A DNA stretch of 36,437 nt from BP-133 sp040756995 (GTDB taxonomy: Bacteria; Actinomycetota; Acidimicrobiia; IMCC26256; BP-133). The stretch is from NCBI GenBank assembly GCA_040756995.1, contig JBFLYK010000065.1, positions 1-36,437 of the forward strand, read 5' to 3'. Below, piece by piece: positions 23,803 through 31,543 of the stretch. Under the pieces are notes generated by a model. The model did no database searches, was not told the origin of the DNA, and saw nothing but the letters and a program-made list of their open reading frames with translations. The first letter of the stretch is position 1. Every line of letters begins with the position of its first letter. The position numbers and the translations under genes are program-made.

Positions 23803-24495
23803 TTGTCCGTCGCCGTCGAATTCGGGGCGCCGCCCGCGCCCCGACCCGCCTGGTTCCCCGCCGCCGCCCGCCTGCTGGCCGACGCGCCCGCCGACAGGGT
23901 CCTGGCCTGGGCCGTGACCACCTTCGGCTCCGACCTCAGCGTGGCCTGCTCGATGCAGGACGCCGTACTGGTGGACCTGGCCGTGCGGGCCGACCCCGGT
24001 ATCGAGGTCGTGTTCCTCGACACCGGCTTCCACTTCCCCGAAACGCTGGAGACCGCCCGGCGGATCCAGGCCCGCTACGACCTCAACCTCGTGACGCTGC
24101 GACCCGACGACGACGCATCCACGTATGAGGTCGAGGGGACGGAGGCGTGTTGCGAGGCCCGGAAGGTCGCTCCGCTCGAGCGCCACCTGGCCGAGCGGAG
24201 CGCCTGGGTCACCGGGCTGCGGAGGGCGGAGTCACCGAGCCGGGCGGGCGCGGCCGCCCTGGAGTGGGACGCCGCCCGGGGTGTCGTCAAGATCAATCCG
24301 CTCGTCGCCTGGAGTGACGACGACGTCGACCGCTACGTCGCCGTGCACGACATCATCGTCAACCCCTTGCGGGACAAGGGTTTCGACTCCATCGGCTGCG
24401 CTCCCTGCACCCTGCCGGGTTCGGGACGCAGCGGCCGGTGGGCGGGCAGCGACCGGCTGGAGTGCGGGCTCCACCTCGTCAGTCGGGAGAGGTGA
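23803..24495 (+). CDS. cysH: Adenylylsulfate (APS) reductase, CysH-like, 4Fe-4S type
   Basis: A 230-residue enzyme of assimilatory sulfate reduction; it would reduce APS to sulfite and AMP using thioredoxin. The cysteine pairs CC (EACCEARK, about residue 107) and CxxC (IGCAPC, about 203) mark the 4Fe-4S-cluster APS reductases rather than the cluster-free PAPS reductases. The ATP-pyrophosphatase-like P-loop region is present near residue 45 (FGSDLSVACSMQDAVL), and the catalytic Cys is in the C-terminal ECGLH. TTG start at 23803 with GGAGG six bases upstream. First of three overlapping genes (cysH, precorrin-2 dehydrogenase-like, sulfite reductase), all needed for sulfite and siroheme-dependent steps. 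ATP sulfurylase genes are not in the window. Confidence 0.93.
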   Translation: MSVAVEFGAPPAPRPAWFPAAARLLADAPADRVLAWAVTTFGSDLSVACSMQDAVLVDLAVRADPGIEVVFLDTGFHFPETLETARRIQARYDLNLVTLRPDDDASTYEVEGTEACCEARKVAPLERHLAERSAWVTGLRRAESPSRAGAAALEWDAARGVVKINPLVAWSDDDVDRYVAVHDIIVNPLRDKGFDSIGCAPCTLPGSGRSGRWAGSDRLECGLHLVSRER

Positions 24496-24500
24496 GCGCG

Positions 24501-25124
24501 GTGGCCTTCGCCTTCCCCGTCGCGCTGGAAGTCGCCGGGCGCCGGTGCGTCGTCTTCGGTTCCGGCCCGATCGCCCGCGCCCGGGCGGTGGCGCTGCTCG
24601 ATGCCGGGGCGGAGGTGACGATCATCGCCCGCCCTTATGAGGACGGGGATCTGACCGGCGCGTTCCTGGCCGTGGCCGCCACCGGTGATGCGGCCGAGAC
24701 CGCCCGCATCTTCGCCGAGGCGGAGCGGGAGGGTGTCCTGCTCAACGCCGTCGACGATCCGGCCCACTGTCATTTCGCCGTACCGGCGGTGCTTCGCCGC
24801 GGCGACCTGACCGTGACGGTGTCGACCGGCGGGCGGGCACCGGGCTACGCCCGCCGGCTCCGCGACGAGTTGAGCCGGGCGATCGGCGCCGAGTACGGCA
24901 CGCTCGTCGATCTCATCGGTGCGGTGCGGGCCGAGCTCCGGGCGGAGCGACCGGCCCCCGGAAGCCCGGGAACAGCACCCGATTTCGACCGGTGGGCGGC
25001 GCGCTGGCGTGACGCCCTCGAGCACGACCTGATCGGGCTGGTGCGGGCGGGGCGGACGGGCGAGGCCCGGACGCTGCTGCGGGCCGCTCTGGCCGACGAC
25101 GAGCACAAGGAGGCAGTGGCGTGA
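24501..25124 (+). CDS. Precorrin-2 dehydrogenase / sirohydrochlorin ferrochelatase-like protein (CysG N-terminal domain)
   Basis: A 207-residue protein resembling Met8p and the N-terminal half of CysG. A Rossmann domain starts FPVALEVAGRRCVVFGSGPIA (GxGxxA nucleotide-binding motif), continues with LDAGAEVTIIARP and the NAVDDPAHCHFAVPAVLRRGD stretch, then STGGRAPGYARRLRDEL, all characteristic of this family. It would oxidise precorrin-2 to sirohydrochlorin with NAD and possibly insert iron, giving the siroheme needed by the next gene. GTG at 24501 is chosen because GAGAGG lies eight bases upstream. GTG at 24492, overlapping the cysH stop, is an alternative. The stop overlaps the sulfite reductase start (GTGA). 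Confidence 0.85.
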   Translation: MAFAFPVALEVAGRRCVVFGSGPIARARAVALLDAGAEVTIIARPYEDGDLTGAFLAVAATGDAAETARIFAEAEREGVLLNAVDDPAHCHFAVPAVLRRGDLTVTVSTGGRAPGYARRLRDELSRAIGAEYGTLVDLIGAVRAELRAERPAPGSPGTAPDFDRWAARWRDALEHDLIGLVRAGRTGEARTLLRAALADDEHKEAVA

Positions 25125-26917
25125 CCACGATCATCGATCCTCCGCACCACAAGACGATCGATCCGGCCATCGAGGCCGACATCGAGAAGTTCGAGCGCCT
25201 GCTGGCCCAGTACCAGGCCGGCGAGCTCGACGAGGACCGCTGGCGCGTCTTCCGTCTGGCCAACGGCATCTACGGCCAGCGCCAGGGCGGCACCAACCAG
25301 ATGGTGCGGGTGAAGATCCCCTACGGCTCGTTGCGGCCGGAGCAGCTCGAGATGCTGGGCACCATCGCCCGGGAGTACTCCCGGGGCTGGGGCCACATCA
25401 CGACCCGCCAGAACGTGCAGTTCCATTTCGTGGCCCTGGACCGGATCCCGGCCGTGATGCGGGACCTCGGTTCGGTGGGGCTGACAACGCGGGAGGCGTG
25501 CGGCGACACCGTCCGGAACGTGGCCGGCTGCCACCTGGCCGGTGCCTGTCCGCTCGAGGTCCTCGACATCAGTCCCTGGGCCGAGGCGGCGTTCCGCCAC
25601 TTCCTCCGGCACCCCTACGCCCAGCGCCTTCCTCGGAAGTTCAAGATCAACTTCTCGGGCTGCGCCACGGACTGCGGGCAGGCGATGTTCAACGACATCG
25701 GCGTCGTGGCGGTCACCCGGGCCCGGCCCGACGGCACGACCGAGGCCGGCTTCCGGGTGTTCATCGCCGGCGGCCTCGGTGCCACGCCCCATCCGGCGCT
25801 GGCCCTGGAGGAGTTCACGCCCCGGGAGGATCTGCTGGCCACGCTGGAGGCCATCCTGCGGGTGTTCGACCATTCGGGGAACCGCGACAACAAGCTGCGG
25901 GCCCGGATGAAGTGGCTCGTCGACACGCTGGGCATCGACGAGCTGCGGGCCCGCGTCATCAAGGAGCGCCGTCTGCTCCTGGCCGCGGTCGGTTGGCCGG
26001 GGGGCGTTCCCGCTGTCGTGGAGGAACAGGGCGACGAACCGGCCGGTGTCTCCCCCGCCGGGTTCGAACCTGGCTCCGCCCGGCCGGGCGCGGTGCCGGT
26101 GATGATTTCAGGTGGCAGCCCGTACGCCCGCTGGGAGCGGGCCAATGTCGTGCGGGGCGTGGCCCGGGGCACCGTGTCGGCCTACGCCCACTGCCACCTC
26201 GGTGACGTGACCGCCGAGCAGTTCGACGGGCTGGCCGCGCTGCAGCGCCGCCTCGGCGCCGAAGTCCGGATCACCAACCGGCAGAACGTCGTCTTCCGGG
26301 GCCTCGACGAGAGCCAGTTGCCCGAGCTGTACGCCGGTCTCGACGCCCTGGGCCTCGGTCGCCCCGGTGCGGAGCTGGCCCGCGACGTCGTCAGCTGCCC
26401 GGGGGCCGACACCTGCAACCTGGCCGTGACGCAGTCGCGGGGTCTGGCGTCGGCCATCGACACCGCCCTCGACGAGGCCGGACTGGCCGAGGTGGGCGGC
26501 GTGCGGGTCAACATCTCGGGCTGCTCGAACTCCTGCGGTCAGCATCACACCGCCGACATCGGCTTCTTCGGTGTGGAGCGCCGGGCCCATGGCCAGTCCG
26601 CCCCCGGTTATCAGTTGCTCCTCGGCGGGCATCTCGGCGACGCGTCGGTGGAGTTCGGGAAGAAGGCCCTGCGGTTGCCGGCCAAGGCCTGCACCGAGGC
26701 GACCGTGCGACTGGTCGGCCGCTTCGCCGCCGAGCGGGAAGCGACGGAGACCTTCACCGGCTGGCTGGACCGGGTCGGTGGCGCGCCGGCCCTGGCGGAG
26801 TCCCTGGCCGACCTGGCCGAGTTCCCGACGCCGCTGGCCAACCCCAGCTTCTACGTCGACTACGACGAGACCGGACCCTTCAGCGCCGAAATCGGCGCCA
26901 GCGAGTGCGCCGGCTGA
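25121..26917 (+). CDS. Assimilatory sulfite (nitrite/sulfite) reductase, siroheme/4Fe-4S
   Basis: A 598-residue reductase made of two pseudo-symmetric halves. The second half carries the cluster/siroheme ligands CPGADTC and CSNSC (C-x5-C and C-x3-C, about residues 425 and 466). The first half carries the TRQNVQFHF siroheme-contact strand and a similar but degenerate CHLAGAC/CATDC pair. It would reduce sulfite to sulfide with six electrons from ferredoxin. Context (cysH, siroheme synthesis) favours sulfite over nitrite. A short variable linker rich in Pro/Gly/Glu lies near residue 305. GTG at 25121 is preceded by AAGGAGG at seven bases and overlaps the previous stop. Last gene of the operon, followed by a long palindrome-rich gap. 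Confidence 0.92.
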   Translation: MTTIIDPPHHKTIDPAIEADIEKFERLLAQYQAGELDEDRWRVFRLANGIYGQRQGGTNQMVRVKIPYGSLRPEQLEMLGTIAREYSRGWGHITTRQNVQFHFVALDRIPAVMRDLGSVGLTTREACGDTVRNVAGCHLAGACPLEVLDISPWAEAAFRHFLRHPYAQRLPRKFKINFSGCATDCGQAMFNDIGVVAVTRARPDGTTEAGFRVFIAGGLGATPHPALALEEFTPREDLLATLEAILRVFDHSGNRDNKLRARMKWLVDTLGIDELRARVIKERRLLLAAVGWPGGVPAVVEEQGDEPAGVSPAGFEPGSARPGAVPVMISGGSPYARWERANVVRGVARGTVSAYAHCHLGDVTAEQFDGLAALQRRLGAEVRITNRQNVVFRGLDESQLPELYAGLDALGLGRPGAELARDVVSCPGADTCNLAVTQSRGLASAIDTALDEAGLAEVGGVRVNISGCSNSCGQHHTADIGFFGVERRAHGQSAPGYQLLLGGHLGDASVEFGKKALRLPAKACTEATVRLVGRFAAEREATETFTGWLDRVGGAPALAESLADLAEFPTPLANPSFYVDYDETGPFSAEIGASECAG

Positions 26918-27037
26918 CCCTCGCCTTTCCAGCAACAGCTCGTTTCGCTGTCGCGCCTCAGCCACGGCTCCTGCCGCTCCGACGAGCACGATCAGCAAGC
27001 GGGGAGAATCCGGCATTTCCGCGCTGTTGCCGCTGTG

Positions 27038-27102
27038 CCTCAGCGCGACCGGTCGCGCTCAGGGCCCTTATAAGGCCTCAAACGCGACCGGTCGCGCTGA
27101 GG
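27038..27102. repeat. 65-bp nested palindrome with 20-bp perfect arms
   Basis: CCTCAGCGCGACCGGTCGCG (27038-27057) and its exact reverse complement (27083-27102) flank a 25-base spacer that contains the palindrome CCTTATAAGG. Each arm is itself palindromic: AGCGCGACCGGTCGCGCT (27042-27059) is perfect, and 27038-27063 is palindromic with a single mismatched pair. It could act as a bidirectional terminator (no T-run), a repetitive extragenic palindrome or a protein site. Confidence 0.8.
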
Positions 27103-27130
27103 ACCACGCCCGCTGAGGATGTGCCGTACC

Positions 27131-27154
27131 GGGGCGGTTCCGCGGAACCGCCCC
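27131..27154. terminator. 24-bp perfect palindrome, possible hairpin terminator
   Basis: GGGGCGGTTCCG followed directly by its reverse complement CGGAACCGCCCC. As RNA it would be a tight GC-rich hairpin, with no unpaired loop beyond the central bases and no U-tract. It lies downstream of the cys operon and could help end its transcripts, or be a protein-binding site. Confidence 0.45.
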
Positions 27155-27297
27155 CGCCAGGTGATTCAGTGGCGGCCGCAGCTGACGGTGGAGGTTGAAG
27201 GTCCCGGCCGAATGGTGACGCCGGCGGACCTGGCGGGGCAGCGGCGACCGCACGAGGTGCCGACTGCGTCGGACCGGGCAGGGGCTAGGCTTTGGTT

Positions 27298-27654
27298 GTG
27301 GCCGATCTGGCTCCGGCCTTGGTGGTGCTCGTCGTCGGCGCCCACTTTGTGTATCTGGGCGTGCTCGTGTTCGGGGGGCTGGCGGCGAAGCGGTGGCCCT
27401 GGCTCTTGGGATGGCACCTCGGCGCGGTGGTGTGGGCGGTCGGCGCGGTCACGATTCGGTACGACTGCCCGCTCACGTCGCTCGAGCAGCGACTCCGGGA
27501 GGTGGCCGGCTGGAGCACCTATGACGGCGGGTTCCTCCGGCACTACGTCCGCGGCGTCGTCTTCCCCGAATCGCTCACACCGTTGGTCGTGGCGGCGCTC
27601 GTGGGGTTCGTCCTGACGGGCTGGTTCAGGCTTGCTTCGAGAGCAGCAGCTTGA
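27298..27654 (+). CDS. DUF2784-family membrane protein
   Basis: A 118-residue protein with three to four hydrophobic segments. VVLVVGAHFVYLGVLVFGGL lies near the start, then a TM around residue 40. Next come the family hallmark DCPLTSLEQRLRE (about 60-72), GGFLRHYVRGVVFPESL and a last TM. These match the DUF2784 family, small inner-membrane proteins of unknown function common in proteobacteria and actinobacteria. GTG at 27298 is chosen, with AGG nine bases upstream; TTG at 27292 is possible. The 3' end overlaps the convergent YceI-like gene by 29 bp. Confidence 0.82.
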   Translation: MADLAPALVVLVVGAHFVYLGVLVFGGLAAKRWPWLLGWHLGAVVWAVGAVTIRYDCPLTSLEQRLREVAGWSTYDGGFLRHYVRGVVFPESLTPLVVAALVGFVLTGWFRLASRAAA

Positions 27655-28333
27655 ACTCGAGCTTCGGATTGCCCGTCACGGAAACGAACGGCGGCACGTT
27701 GGGCGGCGACATCCCGAAGTCCGCCCAGGCGAACTCGTAGTTTCCGAGCAGCTCGATCTGCGGGCCGTTCCGGCGGACCTCGAGGGGAATCGACATCTTC
27801 TTGGTCACCCCGTGGAGATTGAAGTCGCCCTCCACCGGCACCGTCACGGTCTTCCCGTCGACGGCGTCCTGCGGAATGGCGATCGGCCCGGCGGCGGCGA
27901 ACGTGGCCTGCGGGAACTTGGCGGTCTCCAGCCCGATCTCCCGGATGCGGCCGTCCCGCCGATCGCTGTCGCTCTTGAGCTGGGACACGTCGACCGTGAA
28001 GTTGGCATCGGTGGCGGTGTAGCCGGAACCGTCCTGGCTGATTGTGACCTGGCCGGTGATGGCGTTGGTCCGGCCGACCGCGTCGCTCGGAGCCGGAAGC
28101 TGCGCCAGCTTCTCCCGGACGCGGTAGCCGGCCACCGACCCGTCGGCCACCGTCCATGTCCCGACCAGATCGCCGGCCGGCGGCGCCTGCGCCTCCGTGG
28201 AGCCCCTCGTCTCGAGCGACAACTCCGGCGGCGAGTCGGGGTTGAACAGCGTGAAGTAGGCCACAGCGAAGAGGGCCACCAGAGCGACGACAGCGACCAG
28301 CAGGACCCGGGGGGACTTCAACTTGGCGAGCAT
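27626..28333 (-). CDS. YceI-family lipid/polyisoprenoid-binding-like protein, membrane-tethered
   Basis: A 235-residue protein with an N-terminal TM or signal anchor (about residues 8-30) and a YceI beta-barrel domain: GTWTVADGSVAGYRV, then NAITGQVTIS, VDVSQLKSDSDRRDGRIRE, FPQATF, and VEGDFNLHGVTKKMSIPLE. YceI proteins are lipocalin-like barrels that bind isoprenoid or other lipids outside the membrane. ATG at 28333. Divergent from the response regulator gene; the 101-bp gap holds a triple CCCAG repeat that may also control this gene. Envelope-stress-related function would fit the MprAB/HtrA neighbours (inference). Confidence 0.85.
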   Translation of the reverse strand: MLAKLKSPRVLLVAVVALVALFAVAYFTLFNPDSPPELSLETRGSTEAQAPPAGDLVGTWTVADGSVAGYRVREKLAQLPAPSDAVGRTNAITGQVTISQDGSGYTATDANFTVDVSQLKSDSDRRDGRIREIGLETAKFPQATFAAAGPIAIPQDAVDGKTVTVPVEGDFNLHGVTKKMSIPLEVRRNGPQIELLGNYEFAWADFGMSPPNVPPFVSVTGNPKLEFKLLLSKQA

Positions 28334-28384
28334 GCCGGCAACCTACCCCGATCGTTCGCCGCGCAAGGATTGCTTTGGCATATA

Positions 28385-28411
28385 CCCAGCAAACTCCCAG
28401 GAGTTTCCCAG
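28385..28411 (+). promoter_or_regulatory. Three CCCAG direct repeats at 11-bp spacing (response-regulator box)
   Basis: CCCAG at 28385-28389, 28396-28400 and 28407-28411, period exactly 11 bp, ending 23 bases before the regulator's ATG. OmpR-family regulators bind tandem direct repeats one helical turn apart. The same array is found upstream of htrA (32834-32860). The middle also forms an inverted repeat AAACTCC/GGAGTTT (28391-28397 with 28400-28406). Confidence 0.65.
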
Positions 28412-28434
28412 CCAGCGGCATTGAACTTGAAAGA

Positions 28435-29130
28435 ATGAGCGGCGTGTCGGAAGCGAGAGTGCTCGTCGTCGACGACGAGGACAGCATCACCGATCTCGTC
28501 GCCACCGCCCTGCGATACGTCGGCTTCGAGGTGGCCGTGGCGTCGAACGGCCGGCAGGCGCTGGAGCGGGCGGGGTCGTTCCGGCCGGAGCTGGTCGTGC
28601 TGGACGTGATGCTGCCCGACCTCGACGGCTTCGAGGTCGTGCGCCGCCTCCGCTCCGACGGCATCCGCATCCCCGTCGTGTTCCTGACCGCCCGCGATGC
28701 CACCGAGGACAAGGTCGCCGGGCTCACCATCGGCGGCGACGACTACGTCACCAAGCCGTTCTCGCTGGAGGAGCTCGTGGCCCGGGTCCGGGCCGTGCTG
28801 CGGCGGACGTCGGGCGGCCCGGAGCAGAGCGGGCGGCTGCAGATCGCCGATCTCGAGATGGACGAGGACAGCCATCAGGTGTGGCGGGCCGGACAGGCGG
28901 TGGAGCTGACGGCCACCGAGTTCAAGCTGCTGCGGTACCTGATGATGAACGCCCGCCGCGTGCTGTCGAAGGCCCAGATCCTCGATCACGTCTGGAACTA
29001 CGACTTCGGCGGCGACGGGAGCATCGTCGAGACCTACATCTCCTACCTGCGCAAGAAGGTCGACGCCTCCGAGCCGCGCCTGATCCACACCGTGCGGGGC
29101 GTCGGCTACACACTGCGCCCACCTGCGTGA
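28435..29130 (+). CDS. OmpR/PhoB-family response regulator (MprA-like)
   Basis: A 231-residue two-domain regulator. Receiver domain: acidic pocket VVDDED (about 11-16), phosphoacceptor Asp57 in VVLDVMLPDLDG, Thr in FLTARDA, Lys in TKPFSLEEL. C-terminal winged helix: TATEFKLLRYLMMNARRVLSKAQILDHVW and VETYISYLRKKVD, ending RGVGYTLR. The kinase gene overlaps its stop (GTGA). Order, family and the nearby HtrA protease recall mycobacterial mprA-mprB-pepD, so an envelope-stress role is plausible. ATG at 28435 is chosen; GTG at 28444 is also possible. It probably autoregulates through the CCCAG array upstream. Confidence 0.92.
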   Translation: MSGVSEARVLVVDDEDSITDLVATALRYVGFEVAVASNGRQALERAGSFRPELVVLDVMLPDLDGFEVVRRLRSDGIRIPVVFLTARDATEDKVAGLTIGGDDYVTKPFSLEELVARVRAVLRRTSGGPEQSGRLQIADLEMDEDSHQVWRAGQAVELTATEFKLLRYLMMNARRVLSKAQILDHVWNYDFGGDGSIVETYISYLRKKVDASEPRLIHTVRGVGYTLRPPA

Positions 29131-30578
29131 CCTCCAAGCCGTTCCGGTCGCTGCGCAGCCGGCTGGTGGCCGGGCTGCTGGCGCTGACGGTCGTCGGGCT
29201 GGCCGCCAGTGGTGCCGGGATCTACAAGGCGCTGTCGGACTATCTGTGGAACCGGCTGGATGCGCAGCTTTCCGACAGCCGGGCCCCCGTCTACAACGAA
29301 CTGGCGCAGGGTCAGCGGTTCGGCCGGCGCCTGCCCACGGGCAAATCGGTGATCCCCGGTGGCACCTTCGGCGAGCTGCGGCACGGCCCCGGCACCGGGG
29401 TCCAGTACGTGCCGCGCGGTCAGCCCATACCGGATCTGCCCGAACCACCCGAAGAGGGCGATGAGTACTCGACCGTCGGATCCCGCAACGGCGATCTGCG
29501 CTACCGGGTGCTGGCCACCTCGCCCGGCGACGGCACGACGCTGTTCGTCGCCTTCCCGACCACGGAGTTGGAACAGACGCTGCGCCGACTGATCGGCATC
29601 GAGTTGGTGGCCGCCAGCGCGGTGCTGCTGTTCCTGGCGCTGCTGTCGCTGGCGGTCGTGCGGCTCGGCCTCGCGCCGCTGGAACGCATCGCCGCCACCG
29701 CCGGCGAGATCGCCGGCGGTGATCTCTCCCGCCGGGTCGAACCGGCCGAGCCCGACACGGAGATCGGCCGTCTGGGGCTGGCGCTCAACGCCATGCTGGC
29801 CCAGATCGAGAGCGCCTTCGCCGCCCGGGCGGCGTCCGAGGACCGGCTGCGCCGCTTCGTGGCCGACGCCAGCCACGAACTGCGGACGCCGCTGACGGCC
29901 ATCCGGGGCTACGCCGAACTGTTCCGCCGGGGAGCCGCCGAACGCCCGGAGGACCTCGCCCGGGCCATGCGCCGCATCGAAGAGGAGGCCGCCCGCATGG
30001 GCCTGCTGGTCGAGGACCTGCTCCTGCTGGCCCGGCTCGATCAGGGCCGTCCCCTGGAGCGGGGCCCGGTGGACCTCGTCGCCGTGGCCGGTGACGCGCT
30101 GGCCGACCTGTCGGCCATCGACCCCGACCGGCCCGTGACGTTCGAGCACCCCGACCGGCTGGTCGTCACCGGTGACGAGGCCCGCCTCCGCCAGGTGGCC
30201 GGCAACCTCCTGACCAACGCCCGGATCCACACGCCATCCGGCACCGGCGTCCACGTCCGGGTGCGGGCCTACGACGGCCAGGCGATCCTCGAAGTGGCCG
30301 ACGAAGGGCCCGGCCTGCCGCCCGGCGAGGAGAACCTTGTCTTCGAGCGCTTCTACCGGGCCGACACGGCCCGGGCCCGCACCGGACCCGGCCCCGACGG
30401 CGCCACCGGCGGCACCGGCCTCGGCCTGTCGATCGTCGCCGCCATCGTGGCCGCCCACGGCGGCACGGTGCAGGCCGGCTCCCCGCCGAGCGGCCGGGGC
30501 GCCTACTTCATGGTCGCCCTGCCGCTCCAGCCGCCCGAACGTCAGGAAGCAGACTCGAACGCCTCGGCCACGTCCTGA
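29127..30578 (+). CDS. Sensor histidine kinase (MprB/TrcS-like)
   Basis: A 483-residue membrane kinase: TM1 (about 14-34), an extracellular sensor domain (about 36-160) with Gly/Pro-rich loops, TM2 (about 163-187), a HAMP linker (about 188-240), the H-box with His in FVADASHELRTPLTAI (about residue 249), N-box NLLTNARIHTP, and G-boxes DEGPGLP and GTGLGLSIV. All catalytic motifs are intact. The GTG start overlaps the regulator stop, so the two are cotranslated. It would sense an envelope signal and phosphorylate the upstream regulator. The 3' end overlaps the convergent moxR gene by 37 bp. Confidence 0.93.
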   Translation: MTSKPFRSLRSRLVAGLLALTVVGLAASGAGIYKALSDYLWNRLDAQLSDSRAPVYNELAQGQRFGRRLPTGKSVIPGGTFGELRHGPGTGVQYVPRGQPIPDLPEPPEEGDEYSTVGSRNGDLRYRVLATSPGDGTTLFVAFPTTELEQTLRRLIGIELVAASAVLLFLALLSLAVVRLGLAPLERIAATAGEIAGGDLSRRVEPAEPDTEIGRLGLALNAMLAQIESAFAARAASEDRLRRFVADASHELRTPLTAIRGYAELFRRGAAERPEDLARAMRRIEEEAARMGLLVEDLLLLARLDQGRPLERGPVDLVAVAGDALADLSAIDPDRPVTFEHPDRLVVTGDEARLRQVAGNLLTNARIHTPSGTGVHVRVRAYDGQAILEVADEGPGLPPGEENLVFERFYRADTARARTGPGPDGATGGTGLGLSIVAAIVAAHGGTVQAGSPPSGRGAYFMVALPLQPPERQEADSNASATS

Positions 30579-31543
30579 CTGGGGGCGACCCGCGGGGCGT
30601 GGACGGTGGAGAGGATCCGGTTGACGACCTGCTCGGCGTCGACGCCGTCGGCCAGGGCTTCGTAGGACAGCAGGACCCGGTGACGCAGGACGTCGGGACC
30701 GACGTCGAAGATGTCCTGAGGCAGCACGTACGTCCGCCCCCGCATCATGGCCAGGGCCCGGCCGGAGGCGACCAGACCGAGCGTCGCCCGGGGACTCGCC
30801 CCATGGGCGATGAGCGGCACAAGGTCGGGCAGACCGTGCTCAGCCGGCGCCCGGGAAGCCAGCACCAACCGGACGGCGTAGTCGAGGACGCCGTCGTGGA
30901 CGAAGACCGAGTCGGCGGCGTGCTGGAGTGCCTCGAGCTCGCCGGTTTCGAAGACCTGCTCGGGCTTCGGCGGATCGACGCCCATGCGGCGGACGATCGT
31001 CGCCTCCTCCCAGGCGGTCGGGAAGCCGATCAGCACCTTCATGAGGAACCGGTCCCGCTGCGCCTCGGGCAGCGGATACACGCCCTCGTGCTCGATGGGG
31101 TTCTGCGTGGCGAGGACCATGAACGGCTCCGGCACCGGATGGGTGACGCCGCCGACCGACACGTGCCGTTCGGCCATGACCTCGAGCAGCGCCGACTGCA
31201 CCTTGGCCGGCGCCCGGTTGATCTCGTCGGCCAGCACGACGTTGGCGAAGATCGGGCCGAGCTCGATGTCGAACCGCTCGCTGGACGGACGGTAGATACG
31301 GGTGCCGACGATGTCGGACGGGACGAGGTCGGGGGTGAACTGGAGCCGCACGAACGACCCGCCGACCACGGTGGCCAGCGTCTCGGCGGCCAGGGTCTTG
31401 GCCAGGCCGGGGGCGCCCTCGAGCAGGCAGTGACCGCGGGCGATGAGGGCGACGAAGAGCCGTTCGATCACGCGGTCCTGCCCGACGATGATCCGCTTGA
31501 CCTCGAACATGGCCCGTTCGATGGCTTCGGCGTACGTCGACAT
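30542..31543 (-). CDS. MoxR-family AAA+ ATPase
   Basis: A 333-residue ATPase with Walker A GAPGLAKT (about 43-50), Walker B VVLADEINRAPAKVQSALLEVM, sensor ATQNPIEHEGVYPLPEAQRDRF and a C-terminal lid domain. MoxR proteins act as chaperone-like ATPases that mature or insert other proteins, usually with an adjacent DUF58/VWA gene. No such partner lies next to it here: downstream is the convergent kinase, upstream htrA. Its ATG overlaps the htrA stop by one base (TGATG), so it is coupled to the protease and both may be controlled by the same CCCAG array. Confidence 0.9.
   Translation of the reverse strand: MSTYAEAIERAMFEVKRIIVGQDRVIERLFVALIARGHCLLEGAPGLAKTLAAETLATVVGGSFVRLQFTPDLVPSDIVGTRIYRPSSERFDIELGPIFANVVLADEINRAPAKVQSALLEVMAERHVSVGGVTHPVPEPFMVLATQNPIEHEGVYPLPEAQRDRFLMKVLIGFPTAWEEATIVRRMGVDPPKPEQVFETGELEALQHAADSVFVHDGVLDYAVRLVLASRAPAEHGLPDLVPLIAHGASPRATLGLVASGRALAMMRGRTYVLPQDIFDVGPDVLRHRVLLSYEALADGVDAEQVVNRILSTVHAPRVAPSQDVAEAFESAS

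Larger units (their letters stand above)
26918..27297. other. 380-bp gene-free stretch with long perfect palindromes
   Basis: No convincing gene is seen between the sulfite reductase stop and the DUF2784 start. It holds the 65-bp inverted-repeat element at 27038-27102 and the 24-bp palindrome at 27131-27154, plus a NotI-like GCGGCCGC (27173-27180). Repeated short words (CGCTGAGGA, GCCTCAG) are scattered around. A promoter for the DUF2784 gene should lie near 27220-27290, but no clear -35/-10 is visible. Confidence 0.7.

Noticed and set aside
27038..27102. CRISPR-like repeat pair
   Set aside because: There are only two copies and they are in inverted, not direct, orientation; each is palindromic.
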